Part shown: piece after piece, positions 35,891 through 46,398 of the stretch | How the letters are laid out: the number at the start of each line of letters is the position of its first letter | Numbering within the stretch: position 1 is the stretch's first letter | Origin: Aliivibrio fischeri | Lineage (GTDB): Bacteria; Pseudomonadota; Gammaproteobacteria; Enterobacterales; Vibrionaceae | Length of the DNA stretch: 64,000 nt | Assembly (NCBI GenBank): GCA_038993745.2 | Contig: CP160629.1 | Span: 1,612,001 to 1,676,000, forward strand | Direction: 5' to 3' | Translations under genes and position numbers: made by a program | Notes under the pieces: generated by a model | What the model saw: the letters and a program-made list of their open reading frames with translations, nothing else | What the model was told of the DNA's origin: nothing | Databases searched by the model: none

Positions 35891-37800
35891 ATGTCTAAAC
35901 AAAAAATACCATTTCGAAACCACCAATTTGAAACATCATTATTTAATCAGCGCGTGATCGTTGCTTTTCTATTTATGTTGATTGCTCTTGGCGGTTTGGT
36001 TTTTAATCTATACCACTTACAAGTAAGAAATCACGATAGGTATCAGGTTCGCTCAAATAGAAATCGTATTAAAATAATTCCTGTAGCACCAAATCGTGGC
36101 CTCATTTATGACCGAAATGGCGTCGTATTAGCGCAAAATATACCCGTTTCAACTCTAGAGTTAACCCCGGCAAAAATTGATGATATCAGCGCAACTCTTA
36201 CATCATTACAAAAATTATTAAATTTAAGTGACCATGACATAGCAAAATTTAAAAAATTAATGCATCGAACCCGAAGTACCAAGCCTATTACTCTCATAGA
36301 GCAAATGAGTGAAGTACAAATTGCGAAATTTTCTGTGAATCAATTTCATTATAATGGCACTAACATTAACGCCTATCTTGAACGATATTACCCATATGGT
36401 GAAAGCCTCACTCACGTTTTAGGCTATGTCGGAAAGATTAACGACCGCGATATTCGAACTCTTAAAAAAGACAATAGATACACAAATTATGAAGGAACTC
36501 ATGCCATAGGAAAGTTAGGTATTGAGCTCTATTATGAAAGCACATTACATGGTAAATCTGGCTATCAAAAGGTAGAAATAAACAGCCATGGACGCATAGT
36601 ACGAACTCTTGACTATGTGGCACCAATACCAGGTAAAGACATTAAATTAAATATTGATTTAGGTTTGCAGCTATACGCCTACAATCAACTAAAAATAAAA
36701 AAAAAAACCCAATCACTCATAAAATGGAAGATTATCATCGCCGTGGTTCTATTGTTGTTTTAGACCCTAGAGATGATTCTGTGTTGGCCATGGTATCGAG
36801 CCCTAGCTATGATCCAAATCTATTTGTTCATGGCATTTCTTCAAAACATTACAATGCATTATTAAACAACCCTGATCTTCCATTATTAAATAGAACAACT
36901 TTAGGTATTTATCCTCCAGGCTCTACCGTAAAGCCACAAATAGCAGTAGCTGCATTAAGTGAAAAAGTCATCACACCGAATACAACCACCAACTTTCCTG
37001 GTTGGTGGCGAATTCCACACTCAAAAAGTCGTAAATTTAGAGATGATATACGCTGGGGTCATGGTCAAGTTAATGTCGTAAAAGCCATTGAAAAATCAGT
37101 AGATACCTTCTTTTATCAAGTTGCATACGATATGGGAATAGACCGATTATCAACATGGATGAATAAATTTGGTTATGGTAAACCATCGGGGATTGATATA
37201 AGAGAAGAAAGCCCTGCCAATATGCCTACTCGGGATTGGAAACACACAAACTATCACCAAGCTTGGTATAAAGGCGATACTATCCCTGTTGGAATTGGAC
37301 AAGGTTATTGGACTGCAACCCCAATGCAAATTGCAAAAGCCACTGCGGTTATAGCAGATGAAGGCATTGTTCACCGACCACACTTATTAAAATCAGTCAT
37401 GGAAGATGGGAAGTTTAAACCAATAATATTTAAAGATTTCCCGCAAGTTAATCACACTAAAAAACAGTATTGGAATTTAGCAAAAGAAGGAATGCATCGA
37501 GTAATTGTGTCTGGTACTGCTCGAAAATTATTTCAAAATTTAGCTTATGAAGCTGGCGGTAAAACAGGGACAAGTCAGGTATTTGGTTTAGATAAAGGTG
37601 AGGAATATAATTCTGAAGAAGTCGCTGAACACCTTCGTGATCATGCTTTGTTTACTAGCTTCGCTCCTTTAGATAAGCCCAAAGTTTTAGTTGCGGCGGT
37701 ATTAGAGAATGCTGGTTGGGGAAAATATGCAGCCCCTATTGGTCGTAACATAATGGATTACGTATTAATCAATCCCAAAATTAGTTTAGATCATACTTAG
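35891..37800 (+). pseudogene. PBP2-like transpeptidase (second copy), frame broken at A11
   Basis: Class B penicillin-binding protein of the MrdA/PBP2 group. First ORF: short cytoplasmic tail, one transmembrane helix (about 25-45), dimerisation domain with APNRGLIYDRNGVVLAQN and HVLGYVGKINDRDIRTL. After A11 (36697-36707) the frame is lost; one more A joins KKKKNPITHKMEDYHRRGSIVVLD. The transpeptidase domain follows with PPGSTVKPQIAV (SxxK), SVDTFFYQVA (SxD), and GGKTGTSQVF (KTG). The joined protein is 636 residues, typical for PBP2. No rodA is next to it, so it is probably a paralogue of the main elongasome PBP2, whose loss would be tolerated. Confidence 0.83.
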
Positions 37801-37861
37801 TACCGAACAGTTGCCTTATCAATATAACACGAGTAGTTATACCTCAATCATCGAAAATAAA

Positions 37862-37912
37862 TGCCGTTTGCAAATAAAAAATATATTTACAAGCGGCACA
37901 CTAATTTTTCTT
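37862..37912 (+). terminator. Terminator after the PBP2-like gene
   Basis: 15-nt arms (37862-37876 / 37884-37898) with two non-Watson-Crick positions and a 7-nt loop, then CACTAATTTTTCTT. It lies in the 346-base gap 37801-38146, which holds no gene. Confidence 0.65.
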
Positions 37913-38070
37913 CACCTTACTGATTTTATTTAAAATAAGTAATCTTGGCATAATGTAAGACGCAATTAGGACGCAATGATTCAGATAATAGGCTTAAAAT
38001 ATAGATAAGAATTCAAAATCAAATTGAATCCCTGTTGGATATCGAAAGGCAGATGAAAAATAAGAGACAA

Positions 38071-38104
38071 AGAGATAGATGAAAAATCTAACTCTACTAT
38101 CTCT
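38071..38104 (-). terminator. Terminator-like hairpin after the YadA-head gene
   Basis: Arms AGAGATAG (38071-38078) and CTATCTCT (38097-38104) with an 18-nt loop. On the minus strand it follows the YadA-head gene and is trailed by TTTGTCTCTTATTTTTC. Confidence 0.55.
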
Positions 38105-38146
38105 TATTTAAATCTATTTCATATTACTTATTTTTTAACTTTAAAA

Positions 38147-39126
38147 TCAGTTTAATTTATTTTCTAACGCAACTAACCTCTGTAATAACTCGGCATTTTG
38201 CGCTTTAACTGACTGTAATTCACTTTGTAGATCATCGATACATACATTGTTATCATTACATATCTTCATTTTCCCCCCATAACGGCAAAAGTTCTATCAT
38301 CAGCTAATTCTGGTACGTCGCTAGGGTCAACTATGATTCCATAAACTTGACCTAAACCAATAGCAACAGAGGCAACACCTGTTACATTAACATAATTACC
38401 TAGTGCGATAGAGTCTTTCCCATTCACCCAATTATATGTTCCGAGTGATATAGAATTAGTCGCTAATGCTCTTGTACCGAACCCTATAGATGTAGACCTC
38501 GTTCCTTGCGCGTGCCCCTCTGCCCATGATGTCGAACTTACGCCTTCTGCATCACCTCCTGCCCATGCAGTTGAACGATCGCCCAAAGCCACAGAGTCCC
38601 GCCCCCAAGCTGTACTGCCAGTACCAGATGCTTGAGCGTTATTTCCCCAAGCTGTACTATATTCTCCGATAGCCTTTCCTTCCCCCCAGGCTGTACTAAA
38701 TTCAGCTTGAGCAATTGACTTGTTGCCCCACGCTGTACTATATTTGCCTACCGCATTCGTAGAGTCGCCCCAAGCTGTAGATCCATCACCTATAGCTTCT
38801 GAGTACTTACCCCACGCGGTACCATATCCACCTAATGCTTTCGTATACAATCCCCAAGCTGTACTACGTGGAGCCTCTGCACTGGCGCCTTCTCCCCAAG
38901 CTGTACTATATTCATCCATAGCACTTGCAGAATATCCCCATGCTGTACTGTAGTTTCCGCCTGCGTAAGTATATTGTCCCCATGCTGTACTGTAGTTTCC
39001 ACCTGTCTCAGTATATTGTCCCCAACTAAGTTCTCCTTTAGCTCCAGTTTCTAATACTTCAGCTTGAACCGAGCCAGAAAGAGCCATTGCAGCTGAGAGT
39101 AATATCGTAATTGGTTTTATGTTCAT
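38147..39126 (-). pseudogene. Secreted YadA-head-repeat protein with short coiled coil, frame broken at G6
   Basis: ORF from 39126 to 38266 has a signal peptide (about 1-22, ending VQA) and about sixteen 14-residue repeats of the form STAWGxxAxAxG, changing to SIALG/VAIG near the end. These are trimeric-autotransporter head (YadA/Hep_Hag) repeats. It stops right after a G6 run (38273-38278). One extra base continues into KMKICNDNNVCIDDLQSELQ and a leucine-zipper coiled coil ending at 38147, for 326 residues. As an alternative, the coiled coil can be a separate 40-residue ORF, overlapping by ATGA. There is no membrane-anchor domain, so it cannot be a classic autotransporter adhesin. Its surface partner is unknown. 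Confidence 0.7.
38400..39025 (-). repeat. 42-bp coding tandem repeats (STAWG)
   Basis: On the plus strand the motif CCCCAAGCTGTACT or CCCCATGCTGTACT recurs roughly every 42 bases. It encodes the STAWG core of the YadA-type head repeats. Copy divergence increases towards the C-terminus. Such repeats allow length variation by recombination. Confidence 0.8.
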
Positions 39127-39543
39127 TTTTATTTATCTTTTTTAAAATACAAAGAATAATTATATGGTAACAACACCTATAAATATGTGATTAATATAAA
39201 TATTTTTAAATAAACACACAATAAAGCATCTAACGTATTATTAAAGTTTCTAATGAAATACTCATTTTAACCAATTATAAATCATACTCTACGCCTACTG
39301 AGCTAGCGTTACGCATCACGTTAATTCAAAATGAAGCAATCGAAGTGCTTATTTCTCAGTTGTTGGGGTGACCATAGAGTTCGAAAAATTTTCATTCCTC
39401 GGATGTAGCCCCGTAGGTAAGGATTTAGGCTCTAGAAGTACCTATTAACTATATGATTGCGATTCACTATTTGATTCTACTCACAACTCCAGTCTCCTCT
39501 TAATGCTATAAACTAAAATGATTAAACTCTAAGGGCATTAGCA
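39127..39543. other. Intergenic region with no supported gene
   Basis: 417 bases between the divergent YadA-head gene and the second CoiA-like gene. An open stretch near 39240-39368 ends NEAIEVLISQLLG then stop, but has no start codon or ribosome-binding site. It may be a fossil fragment. Nothing else stood out. Confidence 0.35.
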
Positions 39544-41067
39544 ATGTTAATTTACGCATTAAGTAGAGATACAAACAAGCTTGAACATATCGATTCTGTT
39601 CCTAATGGATTGAAATGTAATTGCTTCTGTTCCGGATGTAATGACGCTCTTGTTGCTAAAAATAATTGCTCATCCAGTCGTAGCAATCATTTTTCTCACT
39701 ACTCTAAGGATGAAAATCGAAATTGCTTAATGACTCAGCTTCATTTAGCTGCGCAACACCATTTTTTAAACGCAGAATATATAACACTTCCAGAAGTATC
39801 ATTCCTATATAAAGATGAGTTCCTTACTAACAAAGCGATAAATTTAAAAGTTCTTTCAGCTCAATTAGAAACTAAAATGGATCGTTATTATGCAGACGTT
39901 ACTATTGAAACTGAGATTGGTACTATTGCTATAGAAGTTTGCGTCACGCATAAAAATGAGCACGATAAAACTGCTTACTACCAACAGAACAAAATAGCCT
40001 CTATTGAATATGATTTGAGTTCGTATCTATCGAAAGATATTGATGAAGCGATAAAAGACTTAAATGAGTATGCCGTCGAAAGTACTTGGCTTTACGAATG
40101 GTGCCGAGATGAGCTAATTCAGAACCATAATGTCTTTTTAGCAAAAGAAAAAGTTCGTATTCACCAAAAACGGCAGCGCAGTGCTAAATTATCAATGACA
40201 AAACTAATGTTCGACAAACGAATCACCCTTCCTGACCTTACTCAATACTTTAAACATAAAATAGAAGGGACTCAGTATAGTGAAAATGTATCTGTTTTTA
40301 CTCAGAAAGAAATTCAATTAACTGAAGTCTTTGAAGTAGCATCAACCCAAGAGTATTCATTGCTTAAGGGGAATTTAAACGAACACATTATATGGATAGC
40401 ATTCCTCTTAGAGCAAAACCAAATCCCCGATGATATTGCGAAACTTGGTGGAAGTGTAATTATTCAAACTCCTTCCATAAATGAAAATGAGCAAGCTACT
40501 TGGAGTTGGTTAAAATACCCAAGACTTGCAAGAAGAATTGAACATACAAAAAAACAATTCATAAACAGATGCAAATTAAAAAAACAACTCAAACGTAATG
40601 TGAATTGGTTTTTATTAAATACAGACAATTTATATAAAAAAGACTATCAAACTTGGTCTAATTGGATGAAAAAAAATAAATTATCATCTCAAGTTTATCC
40701 TAAGCTTTCATATGTTCTACGCTACAAAAAAGAATATTCATGTTTGTGGATGTTTAATTCTTGGCATATTTTAACTCTCAGCTATTTAACTGAAATAATA
40801 GACAGTAAGCCACAAAATAGCATTATTTCTTACCGTGATATTTTTGATGACTTAGCACTGCGAATTGACTTACACGAAGACTTCTTAATACTAGAACAAA
40901 ACCTAGCGGCTTTTGTAATAAAGGATGATGATAAAAGTCTTATCATTCGTGAAAGTATCATTGAAGAAGCTCTTCTCCCATTTAGAGAGTTAATGCAAAT
41001 CTTATGCTTGCATGATGGTTGTAAACGTATAAACCCATTAATGTCTTCTTTAAGTTTAGGGAATTAA
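39544..41067 (+). CDS. CoiA-like competence-family nuclease-domain protein (copy 2)
   Basis: 507 residues, clearly a paralogue of the protein at 22905-24575. The N-terminus has HIDSVPNGLKCNCFCSGCNDALVAKNN then NHFSHYSKDENRNC, the same Cys/His layout with fewer residues between. The nuclease core is RYYADVTIE, with EVCVTHKNEHDK. A basic segment KEKVRIHQKRQRSAKLSMTKL follows, then a long helical region with no second zinc ribbon. It stands at the left of a defence/mobile block, upstream of a broken regulator gene. The role is unknown; CoiA proteins act on incoming DNA in competent bacteria. Confidence 0.73.
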   Translation: MLIYALSRDTNKLEHIDSVPNGLKCNCFCSGCNDALVAKNNCSSSRSNHFSHYSKDENRNCLMTQLHLAAQHHFLNAEYITLPEVSFLYKDEFLTNKAINLKVLSAQLETKMDRYYADVTIETEIGTIAIEVCVTHKNEHDKTAYYQQNKIASIEYDLSSYLSKDIDEAIKDLNEYAVESTWLYEWCRDELIQNHNVFLAKEKVRIHQKRQRSAKLSMTKLMFDKRITLPDLTQYFKHKIEGTQYSENVSVFTQKEIQLTEVFEVASTQEYSLLKGNLNEHIIWIAFLLEQNQIPDDIAKLGGSVIIQTPSINENEQATWSWLKYPRLARRIEHTKKQFINRCKLKKQLKRNVNWFLLNTDNLYKKDYQTWSNWMKKNKLSSQVYPKLSYVLRYKKEYSCLWMFNSWHILTLSYLTEIIDSKPQNSIISYRDIFDDLALRIDLHEDFLILEQNLAAFVIKDDDKSLIIRESIIEEALLPFRELMQILCLHDGCKRINPLMSSLSLGN

Positions 41068-41113
41068 TTTTTTATATGTGGTATTCATTCTCAACAAAGA
41101 ATAAGGGTTCATT

Positions 41114-41401
41114 ATGGAAAATAACTATCCTACAAATATGGCTTTTTCGTATTCAGTAAAGCCTTTACCATCGGCTACTCCAAGCAAAGAGATTTAAGAA
41201 GAACTTGGTGCTGATTACCCTAAATCATCAAAGCAGTTAATTTGCCATGATGAGGTTTTAGATATGTTTTGCCTTACCAGTAAAGCAGCTGTGTATATGT
41301 GGCGTAAGAACCGAGGCTTTCTAGCGTCTGTGACAAGAATGCCACTTAGATGGTTACGTTCTGCTGTTGAAGAGTGGAAGTTGAAGATTGGTTCTTCATA
41401 A
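41114..41401 (+). pseudogene. AlpA-like helix-turn-helix regulator with in-frame stop
   Basis: The frame opens at ATG 41114 and is stopped by TAA at 41195-41197. It then continues in the same frame as EELGADYPKSSKQLICHDEVL, with FCLTSKAAVYMWRKNRGFLASVTRMPLRWLRSAVEEW to a stop at 41399-41401. The second part resembles AlpA/MerR-like excisionase regulators of prophages and islands. A single substitution would restore a 95-residue protein. It may instead be expressed from an internal start. Confidence 0.55.
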
Positions 41402-41446
41402 AAAAGCTGTTGAGAATAATGGACATACCTCTAGAGATATCTTGAA

Positions 41447-41491
41447 GTAATCGAAGGACAATTGCATTGAAGCTTTTGGTCCTTCGATTAC
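41447..41491. repeat. Perfect 13-bp inverted repeat
   Basis: GTAATCGAAGGAC (41447-41459) and GTCCTTCGATTAC (41479-41491) flank a 19-nt spacer. No U-run on either strand. It lies between the AlpA-like relic and the end of the SIR2-STAND gene. It could be a processing hairpin, a protein-binding site or part of an att site. Confidence 0.6.
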
Positions 41492-41619
41492 CAATTAACT
41501 ATAACAAGCAAAGATAATTTACTTGATTAATCAAATCATGAATTAGCTCACGTATAGCAAAGTATCTTAACACAGTGTTTATTGTTTATACTGCCTACAG
41601 TCTTAGATTAAAATCAACT

Positions 41620-44600
41620 TTATACTGGCTCTGTAGTAAGTAAGTTAGCTCTGTGTACTGCATATGCATTTTCATATACCGTCAAGTCTACCGAACTTGG
41701 TAATAATTTACTAATCAACTTCGTAATAAATGCACTATAGACTTTTTCTTTGTCAATATCAGAATATATACGCCAGTACAGGGAGCTATGTCGATACAGA
41801 TTAAACAGAGTATTGTAATGTTTTATACTAGTATAGTACTTCCATAAAATCTTATGGGCATCGTTAAACATAGACGTCATTCCCTGAGAAAAGCTAAACA
41901 GATAGCATGAGTGTAATAAACTCAACTCAATATTGGTCGGTTTGTACTCTTCACTCTTGGAAGACAAATTCGCTTTTTTTGTAACAGCTCTTAGCTTATT
42001 ATACTGGTCTTTCCCAGGACAACCGATAACTCTATCTAACCAACGCATCTTAGCTTGCTCAGTATTTTCTAAGCCACTAATCTTTAGTGCCGCATTATTA
42101 GCGGCAATAAAACGCTTTTTGTTTCGGAACTTAACTTCCAACTTCTTAAGCTCGTTTATACTACTGCTTTCTAATTGACTTTCAAGTGTCAGTGCTGCGT
42201 TTGAGTTAGTAGCATCAAGCTTTATGATCTTTTGAGCATATTTTATAGTCTCATCTGTATCGTCTTTCTTTTCATAGAGAAACATTAAATTTGTTAGAGC
42301 TCGAATCTTTTCTAATTTAGTAAGGTACTTGCCTTCATCTAAAGATTTTTTTAGCAATTTTTCAGCTTGAGAAGATTTAGATAGCATTCTTGATGAACTA
42401 CCTTCAAGTAGATCAAAAAATGCTAAAGACTCTATCTTATCCGATTCATTTGCTATTGCTTTGACCTGTTTAGAAAAAGAGACTATCTCTTTGTATTTTC
42501 TGGCACCTAATACTTGTCGACCGAACTCTCGGCAGGCCCTAAAAGATGCGTCAATATCCCGCCCTATATCCAATTCAATAGCACATTTCAACAGTTGCAC
42601 TAATAGCACTTGAGTGCTACCTATTACTTTATCGTTTTCTATAAACTGATCTTTAGTTAATCTACAAAAGTTAATTTTCCCATTTCGCCAGTCATTTCCT
42701 AAATGTACATTTGAAACATTTTTGGATATTTCATAGACAGCCCTCAGTGTTAGCTTACTGTATACATAACCCCTTACTGCTGCTGGTAGTTTTAATAATC
42801 TTATCTCACCTGAATTCTGATTTTCAGCTAACATTGTTTGAGTTACTTTTTCTATCTCTACAAGTTCTAAGTCTAAAAGTGCTTCAAGGTGCTTCTTGTT
42901 ATATGAGAAGTCTGAATTGCTCTTTCTCAAGTTAGCAAAAGTATCGCCATGCTCTAAAACAGCTAAGGTTTCCAATAATTTGTATGATCTTTTTAGCAGT
43001 TGTTCTTGGCTAGATTCTAAGAACTCTACTCGTTTTACAATTTCCTGAGGGAACTCCTCATTACCATCGTAACTATGCGACTCTGGCATAAAGTACTCTT
43101 CATAGAGCTCTTCAGGGGAAAAAAACTCAGAATCTCTTAAACAGCTTTCTATTGTAGATGGTACACCTTTAGAAATCTCTATGATGGCATCTATAGTGTT
43201 ACTATCTAATGGCTTCGAGAGGCTGCTATGATTTTTAATAAATTCTTTTGAATCAAAAGATTCCAACCTTGAAAGCTCTAATTGAGTGAAACTGCCTCTT
43301 AATAACTTTCTACTAGCAACGATAACTCGAGACTTATCATTGAAGTCAGTCAAAATTGAAATTATATTTTCAAGCTCAAATAAGAAAGTTGATGCTTCCG
43401 CTGTCTTACTAGGGCCTCCTTCTACGCCATCAAAAAATATGATATGCCGTTGCTTCGGAAGCTTTTGTATAAAAACCTGTAGTGGGAAACCAACTTCATT
43501 CTCAACTCTTTCCAGTAATGCATCCTTACTTTTAACATCTGTCAGATCTATTCTGTAAATAAGGGCTTCAGAATAGTCACTGGTTGAGTTTAGTGTACAC
43601 ACAAACTCTTTGTGCCCAATCCCCCATTCGGCGGTAATGTTGAGACATTTATGCTCCTCGAAACTACGAATCAAGTAACTTCTTTCAGTACTCCTGATGA
43701 ACGTATGTGCCTGATCGTAGTAATGTTTCCATGCTACGAGCGCTACACTATTATCTTCGAATGAGTGACTTTCAGACAGAGAATTATTAATAGTTGTATT
43801 CTTCGGGTTCTCCTGTGGAGCATTATTCAAATTATTAGAGGCATATTCGCTAGCCAGAATAGGTAAAAAATCATGACAATTTATCCCGCTAAAAGCTTTA
43901 AAACGCCCTCTTTGAAGAGCTGGCTTTACCGATTCTAGAAGATTGGAGTATTTACTATAAATAGTTTCTTCGTTTGATTCATAGAATGACCAGAGAATGT
44001 CAAAGTTGGCCCATTATCTTTAATAATAGAAAACAACACTTGAGTAAAGACGTCATCCCACCCACCATATCCTAAAACAACTAAAGTTTTATTATTTAAA
44101 AGTCTCATTAAAGACTGTTTAAATAACGGCCTTTCAATAGTCAGCTGAGCTGAAGTATGTAAGGTATCAGTGTCCAACCAGTACCCGTGAAAATGAACAA
44201 TATTTACATTAGTGCTCTGAAATTGTTCTATATTACTATCACCGTGTAGCACGGTTCTTGTGGGAGATTGACCTAATTTAGTTAATGCAATGGAAAGCAA
44301 CGGATCAAAGTTTGGTGTTAATACCATATTTGATACATTACTGGAGTTATTGAGTATTTCTGCAAGCCCTTGAGTTGCTGGCGGTATAGACCATAATTCA
44401 GATTTTTCTTGCAACTTCTTAAGTGCGTTAACATCGTTAATATCTATACCTTGCGTATCATCCATACATGCCGCTAATACAGCTTTGCGGATGATACCGT
44501 TAACTGTGTTAGGACTAGTATTTAACCTTAAAAACTCAAACGAGGCTTGATACTTTTCCGTGTCAGCTTGGATGTGTTCTACGGCCTTATGATACGAGCT

Positions 44601-44783
44601 TTTAGTCCGTGATCTTTCCGATACTTTATCTTCAATTAATTCAAGCATATCTTTAACGCCAGGAATACCTTGAACCTCTCCATAAGAACATGAAAGAGGA
44701 GAACCAATTAAGAAAACAATATCATTATCACTAAAATCTATCGCACTTAACAGTGCCTCTGTATCGCCAATTACAAAATTCAC
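41620..44783 (-). pseudogene. SIR2-STAND-TPR protein (antiphage-defence type), frame broken
   Basis: The first ORF (44783 to 43935) is a SIR2-like NAD-binding domain: FLIGSPLS near 24-31, LTPNFDPLL with Asn 158 and Asp 160, HFHGYW with His 199, and VVLGYGGWDDVF. A missing base in the T-run (44002-44004 on plus) drops the frame; adding it gives PTFDILWSFYESNEET and runs into the second ORF. That ORF has a STAND-like NTPase with a degenerate Walker A (TAEWGIGHKEF near 385) and Walker B HIIFFDGVEG near 450, then helical repeats to residue 1054. This layout matches single-gene SIR2-STAND systems (Avs5-like), in which target sensing triggers NAD+ depletion. It lies beside an integrase. Confidence 0.72.
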
Positions 44784-45041
44784 TTTAAAGCCCTCATTAA
44801 ATGCAGATAATAAACCTAACCTATTGTATCACGTAGTTTTTTTGCACCAGAGCTAACTATGTTAAGTAAAGATATATGAAGTTGGAGTTCGATCATTAGC
44901 TTAGATATGGTAAACTGCGATAAACAAAATGTGAATAGGCTCCTATCCTAAATTGCCTTGGTACAAATACTAGATATTTACTGCGTTTATGCAGGTGCTT
45001 TGCGATGAGCCTAATAATGCATAAGTGCATAGCAGCCTCAT

Positions 45042-46199
45042 TTACATTTTTGTAATTAACCTCTCCGCATAACACTCATACGCCTTTAACTGCTCATCTA
45101 ACCAATCATGCTTATTGTATACGGATAAAACCCCTCCTAATTCATGGCCTAGCATCTTCTCCACCACATGAGGCATAACACCAAGCTCTGAAGCCCCTGT
45201 TGATAACGAGCGTCTAAAGTCATGCGTTCGCCAATACTCAAGCTTTAACGTCGCTCGTAAACGACGAATGTATTTGTTCGCGGCGGATATGGTTATCGGT
45301 ATATTCAAATCAAAGCCAGGGAACAACACATCATCATAGGTTGCCATTACTCGTTCTAATATTGCTCTCACTTTAGTTGGTATTGGGCGACGGATCGGCT
45401 TACCTGTTTTACTTAACTCTTTAGGTACGGTCCAAATCCCTCTTTCCATATCAAAATGGCTTCTTCTTGCTAATCGCAGTTCTGAAAGTCGATTACCCCA
45501 TAACATAGTCAGCTGGTGCAGTGTCTTATTGGCGGTACTTGCTTGCGTTCGTTCGATGGCTACCCAAATTTCTCTGAGTTCATCCCATGTTGGCACTCTT
45601 GTTCCTACTTCTGATGGCGTTCCTACATGGCGCTGATGCAACCGCTCAAAGTTTGTATTATCGATTAAGAACTTATGTTTACAGTAATTTAAGCAAGCTC
45701 GCATCTTGGCAAAGATTGAATTGGCCATTTTAGGATTCTTCTCTGCGATTTTATCTAACCACACCATCCACTCTCGCGCTGTTATGGTTTCTACATTCAT
45801 TTCAGGGAACGCATCATAGAAGTAATTTTTGGCTACTGACACATACAGCTCAATTGTTCCTTTCTTTAGATGCTTTACGTGATTATCAAACCAGTAATCT
45901 AAACACTGATTTAAGGTTACAAATTCTGTCTCACCTGTTAGCGCTATTTCTGGGTTTCTGCCCTGCTCTCTTAACTCGATCATCTCATGGTGAATGCATC
46001 GCGCTTCTTTAATGCTGATGTTTGGGTAACGCCCGATTCTAATTCTTAGGTTTTTCTTATTGAATCGGCATCGATACTGAAAGGTTATCTTTCCTTTTGG
46101 GGTTATACGCGCCACTAAGCCTTCACCATCACTGAGTTCTGGCGTTCCTGTGTAGTTTTGCTTATGAATGGCTTTCAATTGCTTGTCTAAAATCGCCAT
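45042..46199 (-). CDS. Tyrosine-recombinase integrase
   Basis: 385-residue phage/island integrase. N-terminal arm-binding-like domain with LSDGEGLVARITPKGKITFQYR, core-binding domain in the middle, and the catalytic domain with the R-H-R-H-Y set: WGNRLSELRLAR, THDFRRSLST, LGHELGG and VLSVYNKH. All catalytic residues are present, so it looks functional. No tRNA is adjacent, so the attachment site is not evident. The neighbouring RHH genes and the SIR2-STAND gene indicate a genomic island of roughly 41-47 kb. Confidence 0.93.
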   Translation of the reverse strand: MAILDKQLKAIHKQNYTGTPELSDGEGLVARITPKGKITFQYRCRFNKKNLRIRIGRYPNISIKEARCIHHEMIELREQGRNPEIALTGETEFVTLNQCLDYWFDNHVKHLKKGTIELYVSVAKNYFYDAFPEMNVETITAREWMVWLDKIAEKNPKMANSIFAKMRACLNYCKHKFLIDNTNFERLHQRHVGTPSEVGTRVPTWDELREIWVAIERTQASTANKTLHQLTMLWGNRLSELRLARRSHFDMERGIWTVPKELSKTGKPIRRPIPTKVRAILERVMATYDDVLFPGFDLNIPITISAANKYIRRLRATLKLEYWRTHDFRRSLSTGASELGVMPHVVEKMLGHELGGVLSVYNKHDWLDEQLKAYECYAERLITKM

Positions 46200-46208
46200 G
46201 TTCTTGCC

Positions 46209-46367
46209 CTAAATTGATTGCTTAGTAAGTGACTGCGTTAGTCGATAGATGATTTCAGCATTCAATGAGCGTTGTGATTCTGCTGCTTTTCCTTTTAGCT
46301 CTGCTTTTAAGTCATCCGATAATCTTAATCCGTATGGATTCGGTCTTTTTGCTGTCTTTTGATTCAT
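46209..46367 (-). CDS. Small Arc-like ribbon-helix-helix DNA-binding protein
   Basis: 52 residues, starting MNQKTAKRPNPYGLRLSDDL, then KAELKGKAAESQRSLNAEIIYRL. That is the Arc/MetJ-type ribbon-helix-helix pattern. It is transcribed on the minus strand with the integrase, 9 bases before its start, so it probably regulates island excision or its own promoter. GGGTGGAGC before the ATG contains a fair ribosome-binding site. Confidence 0.78.
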   Translation of the reverse strand: MNQKTAKRPNPYGLRLSDDLKAELKGKAAESQRSLNAEIIYRLTQSLTKQSI

Positions 46368-46398
46368 TGCTCCACCCCAATCTTTAATTTGATTTCAA

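Noticed and set aside
38720..38953. 77-residue ORF antisense to the YadA-head repeats
   Set aside because: Its repeats mirror the 42-bp coding repeats; no independent support.
38400..39025. Possible CRISPR array (regular repeats)
   Set aside because: The period of 42 bases is coding and diverging, with no unique spacers and no cas genes.
39240..39368. Open stretch ending NEAIEVLISQLLG
   Set aside because: No start codon or ribosome-binding site; at most a fossil.
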